NCBI RefSeq assembly: GCF_021390515.1
Contig: NZ_JAJUXI010000007.1
Location: 124,001 to 188,000 of the forward strand
DNA: 64,000 nt
DNA from: Dyadobacter sp. CY326
GTDB taxonomy: Bacteria > Bacteroidota > Bacteroidia > Cytophagales > Spirosomataceae
Reading direction: 5' to 3'
A model generated the notes under the pieces. The model was not told the DNA's origin. It did not search any database and saw only the letters and a program-made list of their open reading frames with translations. The translations under genes and the position numbers were made by a program. This document shows positions 27,160 through 34,214 of the stretch, piece after piece; within the stretch, counting starts at the first letter, position 1; every line of letters begins with the position of its first letter.

Positions 27160-27203
27160 GCTGAATATTTAAAGTTTATTTATTCTCTATCAATCCGGGT
27201 CGC

Positions 27204-27249
27204 AAAGAGATGGCTGGACCAATTCTCGATCCAACCATCTCTTTTTCTA
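27204..27249 (+). terminator. Rho-independent terminator after the M15-like gene
   Basis: aaagagatggctgga (27204-27218) pairs with tccaaccatctcttt (27230-27244) with one G-T pair, and the T-run that follows completes an intrinsic terminator 45 bp after the stop at 27159. Confidence 0.8.
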
Positions 27250-27816
27250 GACGCACAGTCGGATGTTGAAGGTTTTTAAACACGTAAGTCAAAACTCTGC
27301 ATCATGACAACCTTGGATTATAAGGAAAGCACTCTGGTTATCAATGAATTCCCAGAGTGCGCTTGGCGATTGTGACGGTTCAAGATCTAGCGGTCAGGAA
27401 TACCTCTACAGACATCGATTTAACAATCTTCGTTATGCCTAAGGCACATCAGATGACCACTTTTTCCTGGAGTCTTGACAAGGCAAAAAAAGTATTTTTT
27501 TTTGGAGATAGAACGCTAGGAAGATGCTGTTGAATGTATGCTGTATATTACATTGAAAAGTTGGCGACAGGGAAGAAAACCAGATTGTTATACCCTAATC
27601 CTTTTTCAGGCCATTTATATGGCATCAAAATGTCTAACATCTATACCGAAACGGATGAGACATTCCCACTCAACTATATCTTTGTGGGGATAGACAGTTA
27701 AGCCATACTCAGGAACTCCATTACCTAAAAAAAAGCTTGACAACTAATTGCCAAGCCCTCGAATTTGTGTGTAAAAATGTGTGTAATAATTAAAACTAAC
27801 TGATTACAGTATGCTT
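27250..27816. other. Intergenic region left of the island
   Basis: No gene. It holds an inverted repeat, gcactctgg (27329-27337) and ccagagtgc (27352-27360), a terminator on the minus strand (27727-27756), and a direct GTGTGTAA pair (about 27767-27785). It separates the accessory genes on the left from the island on the right. Confidence 0.5.
27727..27756 (-). terminator. Rho-independent terminator reading left, next to the left att-like site
   Basis: On the minus strand gcttggcaa and ttgtcaagc form a nine-pair stem (one mismatch) followed by eight T. It lies about 60 bases beyond the tRNA-like site at 27817-27864, so it may be the original terminator of the tRNA locus pushed away by island insertion, or simply the terminator of the ardA transcript. 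Confidence 0.65.
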
Positions 27817-27864
27817 TGCAGAGAGAGAGAGAGAGAGAGAGAGAGGGAAGCGAGGGATTGGAAC
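27817..27864 (-). repeat. Degenerate tRNA-Ser 3'-end copy with (GA)n expansion; candidate left end of the island
   Basis: The segment begins tgcagagagagag, as does the 3' end of the tRNA-Ser gene at 52685-52697, then runs through about 25 bases of GA repeat and ends gagggattggaac, close to the tRNA's gagggattcgaac. It lies just outside ardA, the outermost cargo gene, and so fits the left attachment site of an element whose right end is the tRNA. Confidence 0.5.
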
Positions 27865-28022
27865 GAGTACCTCAATCATTTGCTAGCCAAGTAGTTCAAC
27901 TCTTAAACAAGTTGCCATCCATGATTCGCGACTCATACTGGATTTGCTTATATTGACAAGGATTCGAAACGTTAATTTGCAGCGAGTTAACCGGCGATTG
28001 GCGGTTAACTCGCATTGGAAAC

Positions 28023-28580
28023 TCAATAGTCTGCAAACACAAACCCTTCGACCTCACTATACCCTTCTAAAAACAAATCCCGAGCAAAAGCCTCATAATC
28101 AAAATATCGTTCAAGTACCAGAGGCGCATCAGCTAACATTCCAGTTTCCTCTACGTACTGGTAAGCATACTCTATTTTCGCATCCTTCATCGATCCTCCA
28201 AAGTATCCGCGGTAGCTCTCCTGAAAACTTTCGACCTGCGCATCTAATGCCTTACCATTCCCAGGCCAGCTACTAATCTGTTCGCAGTAGATCTTGAAAG
28301 CTTCCACTGTATCATCGTCCATCTCGTCCAGTGCTTGGAAGTAATCAAATGCCTTATCATCCAAACAACATTCTGAAATCAAGAAATCCGGAATGTTTTC
28401 CCAGTCTTGAAACATCAGCTCTGGATCAAATTCATTCCGATGATATTCATAACAATCCTGGTAAAACTGCTTTGCGTCAGTGTAATTTGTCAGGTCAAAC
28501 CATTTCCCGAAGAGTGAACCGCTGTTGTACATTCCGTAAGTGCCTACATAAATCCTTGGAGCATTTTCTAATGATTTCAT
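28023..28580 (-). CDS. ardA: Antirestriction protein ArdA
   Basis: A 185-aa acidic DNA-mimic protein that blocks type I restriction enzymes during conjugal entry. The N-terminus PRIYVGTYGMYNSGSLFGKWFD is the hallmark of ArdA, and the sequence is strongly rich in Asp and Glu throughout (for example DEMDDDTVEAF), with the typical C-terminal LERYFDYEAFARDLF stretch. Length equals the family norm. It is the outermost gene of the island, a usual position for genes expressed early after transfer. Identification is secure. Confidence 0.93.
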   Translation of the reverse strand: MKSLENAPRIYVGTYGMYNSGSLFGKWFDLTNYTDAKQFYQDCYEYHRNEFDPELMFQDWENIPDFLISECCLDDKAFDYFQALDEMDDDTVEAFKIYCEQISSWPGNGKALDAQVESFQESYRGYFGGSMKDAKIEYAYQYVEETGMLADAPLVLERYFDYEAFARDLFLEGYSEVEGFVFADY

Positions 28581-28643
28581 GATTGAAAGTCTTTGAAGTT
28601 ACGAGCCCTGTCTTTGTGCTCAGGGCAATCGCCTTTTTCAATC

Positions 28644-28769
28644 GAAGAAAAAGTGACGGGGCTTGCCCCTTGGGTGCAAAGTCGGGAGGCGGTTTAAGGA
28701 GCGGCGATAGCCGGGGGCGCCTAGCCGCGGTAAATAGCCGCAGACTTTGCAGCCGTCACTTTTTACTTC
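28644..28769. repeat. 126-base nested palindrome between ardA and the relaxase
   Basis: Outer arms gaagaaaaagtgacgg (28644-28659) and ccgtcactttttacttc (28753-28769) pair with one bulge; inside them tgcaaagtc (28675-28683) and gactttgca (28743-28751) pair again; the GC-rich centre (28685-28741) has further short complementary runs. It may fold into a long hairpin or cruciform in DNA or RNA. Possibilities are an oriT-like site, a structured RNA, or a MITE-like insertion. Confidence 0.6.
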
Positions 28770-28858
28770 GTAACTTTCGTTGCACTGACTGACAAGTGTG
28801 CGTGTGGTTTTAAACTCAGGAAAACATGTTATCAGCTGCTTCTCTATTCTGACATTCG

Positions 28859-29704
28859 TTAGACACTTAATCCTTGTTGTTTTCGGCGAGACTTTTTTTT
28901 CCTTTTGACCGGCACAATTGCTTGCGACATCTCCATACCTATTCGGTTTTCAAGATTTTGCAGTGAATAGTCTTTCCCCAAATCAGAACCTTTAACTTTC
29001 ATCCGATTTTGCATATTGAAAAAGGCTATACCTCTTCCTATATACGTCTTAAAACCGTGCGTTTGCATTTGCCTTCCGAACTCATCGATTGAAGATGCTT
29101 TTGCCAATACTTGGTCAACCAAAGTCCGGAGGTTGATAATTGCTGTATCCTGCCTTGGTGCTTGCTGCATTCCTTTTTGATTCAAGCTCATGTCAGAAGT
29201 TATAGTTAGTCCAAGTTCCAATTCCATTCGTCTTGAGAATTCGCCCGTCCGCGCATAATTCTTAAAATGATCGGCGGTGTTTTTGCCGTTGTAGTTGATC
29301 CGGTTTGCGACAATATGAATGTGCTTATGCCTCGTGTCGTTGTGCTTGAAGACAAGCATTTGATTTTCTGCAAAACCAAATTCCTTTGCAAATTCTATCG
29401 CCAAGCTGGTAAGCTTGTCTTTGGGGGGATCTTCGCCCGGTGGAAAGCTGAACGATTGATGCCAAACATATTTATTGAGATTCCTGTTTTTATCCCTGTT
29501 ATCTAGCATTTGCTTTGCGAGATAATCTAGGTCCAGCCTCCCATCCTGCATGGTCTTGATGCCAAGGTGCTGAATGTAGATGAGCTCTCCCCGCACATCG
29601 TCGATCGTAACTTCCTTCGATTGTTTTGCTGTCAAGTTCTTCTCGTAATAACAGTAGTCCAGTATTCCCTTAGCGAAATTTCCCAAGCCGACTTTTCCAA
29701 TCAT
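28859..29704 (-). CDS. mobB: Relaxase / mobilization nuclease (MobB-like, MOBP type)
   Basis: A 281-aa relaxase that nicks oriT and leads the DNA strand into the recipient. The relaxase domain occupies about 1-200. The N-terminal Tyr-containing helix (LDYCYYEKNL) provides the candidate nicking tyrosine, and DTRHKHIHIVANRI holds the HxH metal-binding motif III. The C-terminus is Lys/Arg-rich (VKRKKKSRRKQQ). The ATG overlaps the stop of the MobC-like gene by 4 bp (ATGA). At about 280 aa it is short, as usual for Bacteroidetes mobilizable islands that rely on a helper element's type IV secretion system. Confidence 0.88.
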   Translation of the reverse strand: MIGKVGLGNFAKGILDYCYYEKNLTAKQSKEVTIDDVRGELIYIQHLGIKTMQDGRLDLDYLAKQMLDNRDKNRNLNKYVWHQSFSFPPGEDPPKDKLTSLAIEFAKEFGFAENQMLVFKHNDTRHKHIHIVANRINYNGKNTADHFKNYARTGEFSRRMELELGLTITSDMSLNQKGMQQAPRQDTAIINLRTLVDQVLAKASSIDEFGRQMQTHGFKTYIGRGIAFFNMQNRMKVKGSDLGKDYSLQNLENRIGMEMSQAIVPVKRKKKSRRKQQGLSV

Positions 29705-30363
29705 AAGTCTAAACGTTTAAGCATTGCCGTGAGCTTCTCTTCAATGATCCTATGCACGTGCTCGGGATGATCCGACACATCCGACTTCCATAACCGAAGC
29801 TGTCCGGTCAGCTCACTTGGCTGATAGTAGCTCTCATACTTTGCCAGTAGCTCTTGTGCATTACGAAAGATGTTTTCAGTTGTTTCAAGAATACTGGTCT
29901 TGTTTTGAGATTCCGGCAGGATCCGCTGAATGTATAGCGTCAACTGGCGCATCCACTCCTGCACATTGTTGAGCGTCTTATGAAATGTCCTGATCTCAAA
30001 ATCTTCAAATATCCAGAGCGTGATGAACTGCGAAAGTAAGCGCAGGTGTTGACTGCTCTGCATCCATTGCCGGCTTTGCATCTGATGATCCTTTGTTTTC
30101 AAAACGGCGAGTGACAGAATGCCGCTAAGCTGTTCGAGTGTCCGGATCATCTCTGCCGTTCGGGCGGGCAATGTTTTCTTTTGCGGCCGTTTGATGGGAA
30201 CGTCCAATGCCAGTGTTAGAAAGAATTGGCTTGCTGAAAGCCCGCTCTTTTCGACGAGCTGATTGATCCTGTTTTTTTCGTCTTTGGTAACCCATACAGA
30301 AAAGTGGTCCCTTCGCACAACCTTCTCCTCTTTCGGCGGTCTTCCTTTTCTTTTGCTTTCCAT
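29701..30363 (-). CDS. Relaxosome accessory protein (MobA/MobC-like, ribbon-helix-helix)
   Basis: A 220-aa DNA-binding protein helping the relaxase at oriT. The basic N-terminus (MESKRKGRPPKEEKVVRRDHF) leads into a ribbon-helix-helix (FSVWVTKDEKNRINQLVEKSG, then LSASQFFLTLALD). The remaining 150 residues are helical. It is immediately followed by the relaxase with a 4-bp overlap, and preceded by the hairpin at 30415-30486, the expected gene order oriT-mobC-mobB. Confidence 0.8.
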   Translation of the reverse strand: MESKRKGRPPKEEKVVRRDHFSVWVTKDEKNRINQLVEKSGLSASQFFLTLALDVPIKRPQKKTLPARTAEMIRTLEQLSGILSLAVLKTKDHQMQSRQWMQSSQHLRLLSQFITLWIFEDFEIRTFHKTLNNVQEWMRQLTLYIQRILPESQNKTSILETTENIFRNAQELLAKYESYYQPSELTGQLRLWKSDVSDHPEHVHRIIEEKLTAMLKRLDL

Positions 30364-30414
30364 AACGTCTGCGTTTTAAGCTATGAGCCGCGAGGCGAAT
30401 AGCAGGGGTCCAGG

Positions 30415-30486
30415 GGTTTTCCCATGGCCAGCCGCCGGGAAGTCGCTTTTTGCGACGTACCGGCGATAGCTGGCTGTGGAAAAACC
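30415..30486. other. Candidate origin of transfer (72-base hairpin)
   Basis: The arms ggttttcccatggccagc (30415-30432) and gctggctgtggaaaaacc (30469-30486) are largely complementary, and an inner perfect stem gtcgc/gcgac with loop ttttt (30442-30456) sits within gccgg (30434-30438) and ccggc (30460-30464). A long inverted repeat directly upstream of mobC-mobB is where oriT lies in related mobilizable elements. No nic site can be fixed from sequence alone. Confidence 0.55.
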
Positions 30487-30565
30487 ACCGTGGTTCCCGA
30501 AAATGTTTGAGTTTGTCTGTCTTTGTTTGAAAATGCTCGAAGCCTGATTTCAGACTAACGGGGAG

Positions 30566-31084
30566 TTAGTTCCGCCCCAGTGGAATGAGCATTTCCTTAC
30601 TCTTTTTGTCAAAAATGTATTCTCGCCCGATCAACACATCCCCTTTTTTGCCCTGAGGTCGAAGCTTCAAAAAATTCCCACGCTCATCCTGCACAATCTC
30701 GCCATTCTGCATTAGAAGACGATAGGCTGGTGCATTTTCGTAAGCCTCGACAATCCTGCGACGCTCTCGATACTCCTCGTCAGTTGAGACAAGCCAAGAA
30801 AATAAACACGAGCAAACGATCGCAACAACAGACCATGGAAGACTCACCGCCAGGCCATAATTGAAAGCTTGCTTTTTGTCGGAAAAATGAACCGGTCGTT
30901 GGTTGCTATTTATTGCAGCTGCTGCTTTGTCGATTGTGTCTACGGATTGATCGACTTCGGCCTTAATGCGTTCAAAGTGTTCTTCAACCTCGGCTAGCAA
31001 CAAAGCAGACCAGTCATCGATTTCCTGGGAGTATTTCTGCGCGTACTTTCCCTTAATGTGATTGAGTTCGGTTCTACTATGCAT
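30566..31084 (-). CDS. Membrane protein of the mobilization region
   Basis: A 172-aa protein with a coiled-coil N-terminal half (ADQ-rich helix EVEEHFERIKAEVDQSVDTID), one transmembrane helix at about 81-99 (LPWSVVAIVCSCLFSWLV) and a C-terminal soluble part with a short beta-rich segment. It overlaps the ParA gene by 8 bp. Proteins of this layout (coiled coil, one helix, short tail) accompany ParA and MobC in Bacteroidetes islands; a role in coupling the relaxosome to a helper secretion channel is a guess. Confidence 0.6.
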   Translation of the reverse strand: MHSRTELNHIKGKYAQKYSQEIDDWSALLLAEVEEHFERIKAEVDQSVDTIDKAAAAINSNQRPVHFSDKKQAFNYGLAVSLPWSVVAIVCSCLFSWLVSTDEEYRERRRIVEAYENAPAYRLLMQNGEIVQDERGNFLKLRPQGKKGDVLIGREYIFDKKSKEMLIPLGRN

Positions 31085-31775
31085 GGCAAAAGCTTTCTCG
31101 GATTTCTTTTTTCAACCTTAGTCTCGCACCAGGCCCATAATTTTCCAAAGGAAATCCATTCCTGATACCATCCAAAATCTGGCTTCCGAGTAAAGAGTTT
31201 GCCTCGAAATCACCAAACCTGATGTGTTCCAACCCGAGTGCAGCGCAGTTATTAGCCAATTCTTCTGACAGACGCGAGAATTGTCGGAAACTAAACACAT
31301 TTTCCCAGACCAAAATTCTAAACTTGCCTTCTAGAACCTCAATCATTTTTTGCAAATACTCGACGCTCGCACGGTAAGCCCCGCCGCCACCTATTATGAT
31401 ATGGAACACAGCATCTGCATCTACCTCATCACACCATTCCTTAAAGTCCAGATCTCTCGAAACAAGCGCAGGGAACTGCTCACTTTCGGGTGCACCAAAA
31501 TCCATAAAGATTTCGTCAAAAGGAGTCTGCATCAGGCTCTCAATGTATCCTATGAAAAGATCCCGGACTAACATGTCGCGATTATCGATTAGCGAAATGG
31601 TCTCTAACCGCTCGTCTCCCAGAAAAGCCAGTTGACGAGTGGACGTTTGGGTTGAACTATCCAGATCGACGAAAAGCGAAGTTTTGTCTTTCTCAGACAA
31701 AGCCCGAAGATAAGTGTGCAGGCTCTTACCAACTCCACCTTTTGCTTGAAGTATTAAATTGAATTTACGTCTCAT
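31077..31775 (-). CDS. ParA-like ATPase
   Basis: A 232-aa P-loop ATPase of the MinD/ParA class. The deviant Walker A motif is LQAKGGVGKS near residue 10, and FVDLDSSTQTSTRQL is the typical ParA switch I. A DFGAPESEQF stretch resembles the Walker B region. It overlaps both neighbours (8 and 11 bp), so it is within a tight operon. Function may be segregation or, as in related islands, mobilization support. No ParB homologue is visible. Confidence 0.8.
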   Translation of the reverse strand: MRRKFNLILQAKGGVGKSLHTYLRALSEKDKTSLFVDLDSSTQTSTRQLAFLGDERLETISLIDNRDMLVRDLFIGYIESLMQTPFDEIFMDFGAPESEQFPALVSRDLDFKEWCDEVDADAVFHIIIGGGGAYRASVEYLQKMIEVLEGKFRILVWENVFSFRQFSRLSEELANNCAALGLEHIRFGDFEANSLLGSQILDGIRNGFPLENYGPGARLRLKKEIRESFCHA

Positions 31776-32169
31776 TTTTGTTAATGAATTTAGTTTTTAC
31801 TGAAATTTTGTCTTGCATATCCTTTGCATCCCCATCAGACCAGGGTGCTTTAAGAGGATTTTTCACGCTCATATCATGAGGGTGTCGCGGCCGAGGTTCA
31901 GGAGCTGGTGAAGGAAGAGGCGGTTCTGTCTTACCAGGAAGCTTTTTAAACAGCTTAGGCATTTTCCGAAAATAATATCGACAATAGCGCACATCATCGG
32001 CATCGATCAGCTCAGGTTTTCCCAAATCCGAACTGATCATTTCTGCGACATAATGCGCCGAGAGCGATGTTAACACCAACTCCGCATAAAGTTCATAAAG
32101 GATCTTTCTCCGTTTCTTATCCTTTCGCTCGAATAGATCAATTAAGATTTCTTTATTGACCTTCATCAC
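31765..32169 (-). CDS. Hypothetical mobilization-region protein
   Basis: A 134-aa protein. The N-terminal 75 residues are helical (KEILIDLFERKDKKRRKILYELYAEL); the C-terminal part is Pro-rich (PPLPSPAPEPRPRHPHD) and probably disordered. It overlaps the ParA gene by 11 bp and the integrase remnant by 17 bp, so it is translationally linked to both. No family is recognised. Confidence 0.6.
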   Translation of the reverse strand: MMKVNKEILIDLFERKDKKRRKILYELYAELVLTSLSAHYVAEMISSDLGKPELIDADDVRYCRYYFRKMPKLFKKLPGKTEPPLPSPAPEPRPRHPHDMSVKNPLKAPWSDGDAKDMQDKISVKTKFINKNET

Positions 32170-32401
32170 GAAATTGTTTTACACGGGTGATAAGACTAGA
32201 CCTGAGATCCTTAATAGGTATTCTGTTTTTGATTTTACGTCTAGTTGGCACACTCCACTGGGACGCATGCCACATTCTCGTAGGAATGGTGTCCCTGGGA
32301 CGATTCACCGTGACACTCATGAAGACTATTCTCGCCCTATCTTGATTTTTGATAGTTGGGAGCTTCAAACAAAAAGTTGATTCGAAATTGTTTTCTAACA
32401 T
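32153..32401 (-). CDS. Stand-alone arm-binding fragment of a tyrosine integrase
   Basis: An 82-aa protein aligning with the first 85 residues of the intact integrase at 51216-52436: MLENNFESTFCLKLP against MLETSFGLIFFLKRP, and TVNRPRDTIPTRMWHASQWSV against TVNGIPKDISTKRIWHPSKWSV. This is the arm-type DNA-binding domain; the core-binding and catalytic domains are absent. The upstream DNA is also homologous for about 100 bp. It ends cleanly and overlaps the next gene by 17 bp, so it may be a retained regulator rather than debris: a free arm-binding domain could compete with an integrase for arm sites. Confidence 0.8.
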   Translation of the reverse strand: MLENNFESTFCLKLPTIKNQDRARIVFMSVTVNRPRDTIPTRMWHASQWSVPTRRKIKNRIPIKDLRSSLITRVKQFRDEGQ

Positions 32402-32523
32402 AAAACTACTGGTTTAGACGAACAAATTTCGAATTGCTACCAATACAAAACAAGATGTTTATCTAGTGAACAGGTTGTTTTATAGATAGTTAGGAAGCAA
32501 TGAATGTATTTTTATAGACGTGT

Positions 32524-33746
32524 TGTAAGCTTCCCTAAAAACAGAGTGGTGATGAATTAGACACATTTTTTAATTTAATCTGCTATGAAGCGAAACACAT
32601 TCACAGAAACTCAGATCGTCAAAATCCTCAAAGACTTGGATTCTGGCAAACAGGCAAATGACGTCGCTCGGGAAAATGGCGTTTCCGAGGCTACATTGTA
32701 CAATTGGCGCAAGAAGTACAGCGGCATGGGGGCTTCGGAACTTTCTGAATTGAAGGCACTCAAGGAGGAGAACCGCCGTCTGAAACACATGTATGCGGAA
32801 TTAGCTCTTGATCACAGACTTGCAAAAGAGATCATCGAAAAAAAGCTTTAAGGCCTGCTCAGATGCGGCTAATTGCTTCCGATACTTCTCAGGAAGCGGG
32901 ATTTAGCATTGAGCGGGCATGTAGAATTTTGCAGTTGAGCACGGGTGTTTTTTATTACAAAACGGTCAAGAACGACCTGCCTGTTATAGACATGCTTAAT
33001 GAGCTGGCAGAAGAACATCCGACCCGAGGTTTCGATTGGTATTACGGCAATTTGCGGAATAGAGGCCTGCCTTGGAATCGCAAACGAGTGCTTCGAATCT
33101 ATCGAAGTATGGATCTCAAATTAAGGCGTAAGCGAAAAAGGCGCATTATGAAAAGACCGAAACAGCCTTTAATTGAGGCGAAGACTTTGAATGAAACCTG
33201 GAGCATGGATTTTGTCAGTGATGCTCTTAGCTCGGGCAAAAGTGTACGAACATTAATAGTCATGGATGATGCCAGCAGAGAGGCGCCTGCAGCACATGCG
33301 GACTATTCCATTTGTGCTGGTAACGTGATACAAGTTTTGCAGCAGTTAGAGCTAGAACGAGGGTTGCCATTATTAATAAGAACTGACAATGGCCCGGAGT
33401 TCATCAGCAAGAAACTGGCTAAATGGTTCGAAGAAAAGCAGATTGAGCAAAAATTCATCCAGCCGGGAAAGCCACTGCAGAATGGTTACAAAGAAAGATT
33501 AAACAGAACCTACCGCGAAGACGTCTTGGATGCACACTTTTTTGATTCTCTGGAACAGCTGCGCATTTTGTCAGACAAATGGCTTGACAATTACAACAGT
33601 AAGCACCCGCACAGGTCAATGAAGGGACTAACGCCAAATCAGAAGCACATACTATTGAAAGAAAATGCCGTGAAAAAAGAAGAATTAACTGTTACAATCA
33701 ACAACCAAGTCTACCTCGCCACCCCTCTAAAAATGGGAAGCTTACA
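32524..33746 (+). mobile_element. IS3-family insertion sequence (IS407-like group), complete
   Basis: A 1223-bp element bounded by the perfect inverted repeat tgtaagcttccc (32524-32535) and gggaagcttaca (33735-33746). A 4-bp target duplication, gtgt, stands on both sides (32520-32523 and 33747-33750). Four-bp duplications and two overlapping frames with a -1 shift fit the IS407 group of the IS3 family. It lies between the integrase fragment and the defence operon. The target is noncoding. The clean duplication suggests a recent insertion. Confidence 0.88.
32585..32851 (+). CDS. IS3-family transposase OrfA
   Basis: An 88-aa helix-turn-helix protein that recognises the IS ends (FTETQIVKILKDLDSGKQ, then GVSEATLYNWRKKYSG), followed by a leucine-zipper-like helix. 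Near its end the heptamer A AAA AAG (32839-32845, frame gaa aaa aag) is a good -1 slippery site, allowing fusion with OrfB downstream. The stop codon follows within six bases of the slip site. Confidence 0.9.
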   Translation: MKRNTFTETQIVKILKDLDSGKQANDVARENGVSEATLYNWRKKYSGMGASELSELKALKEENRRLKHMYAELALDHRLAKEIIEKKL

Positions 33747-33774
33747 GTGTTTCTACATTATTGCCTGCATCTAG
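32863..33774 (+). CDS. IS3-family transposase OrfB (DDE integrase)
   Basis: A 303-aa transposase. The rve core carries the DDE residues: Asp in TWSMDFVSDALS, Asp in RTDNGPEFISKKLA, Glu in NGYKERLNRT. It lies -1 relative to OrfA. Oddly, the frame has no stop within the IS: the last IS base is 33746, and the final nine codons (CFYIIACI and stop) come from host DNA, so the C-terminus depends on the insertion site. Other features are normal. Likely active as an OrfAB fusion. Confidence 0.85.
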   Translation: MRLIASDTSQEAGFSIERACRILQLSTGVFYYKTVKNDLPVIDMLNELAEEHPTRGFDWYYGNLRNRGLPWNRKRVLRIYRSMDLKLRRKRKRRIMKRPKQPLIEAKTLNETWSMDFVSDALSSGKSVRTLIVMDDASREAPAAHADYSICAGNVIQVLQQLELERGLPLLIRTDNGPEFISKKLAKWFEEKQIEQKFIQPGKPLQNGYKERLNRTYREDVLDAHFFDSLEQLRILSDKWLDNYNSKHPHRSMKGLTPNQKHILLKENAVKKEELTVTINNQVYLATPLKMGSLQCFYIIACI

Positions 33775-34214
33775 CAACCTCTTACCTTCAAGTAAAATGC
33801 TCTTTGATTACAATTCATCTAATGACGACTGAAATTGGTGATGTTTATTCACTCGTTGATGAGTCCAGATAGCTTTGGAAGGCTGAGAGTCAATAGAAGG
33901 TGGGCGCTCTAGCGAGATTGGCGTCTTGACACAAGGAAAGTGCTTGTAGAAATATTGCAAAAGTAAATGAAACCGCTATTTACTGGACAATAGGCAATTG
34001 GCCTAAGCTGACCCCAATTTTTAATCCCATGAGGGTTAGCAGTTGTAAATTTGTTAGGCCTAGCATTATATCAATATTACACAAGCCCATTTACCATAGA
34101 TAACTACCAACTCAACTAATTCCCGCCAAGCATGAATGGCCTTGAGAACTTTACTCAGCAATGTTTAACAACATTTTATAAACAATTGGTAACCTAAGAT
34201 CGTTGTGAAAAAAC
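33775..34214. other. Intergenic region between IS3 and the defence operon, 440 bp
   Basis: AT-rich, no gene recognised. It lies downstream of the minus-strand defence operon and must hold its transcription end, but no strong terminator hairpin was found. An att-like sequence expected upstream of the integrase fragment was looked for here and not found. Confidence 0.5.

Noticed and set aside
27767-27789. GTGTGTAA direct pair near the island's left end
   Set aside because: Only two short copies; cannot be tied to recombination or regulation from sequence alone.
28583-28792. 69-codon plus-strand frame between ardA and the relaxase
   Set aside because: It runs through the large palindrome, whose GC-rich core produces an artificial open frame.
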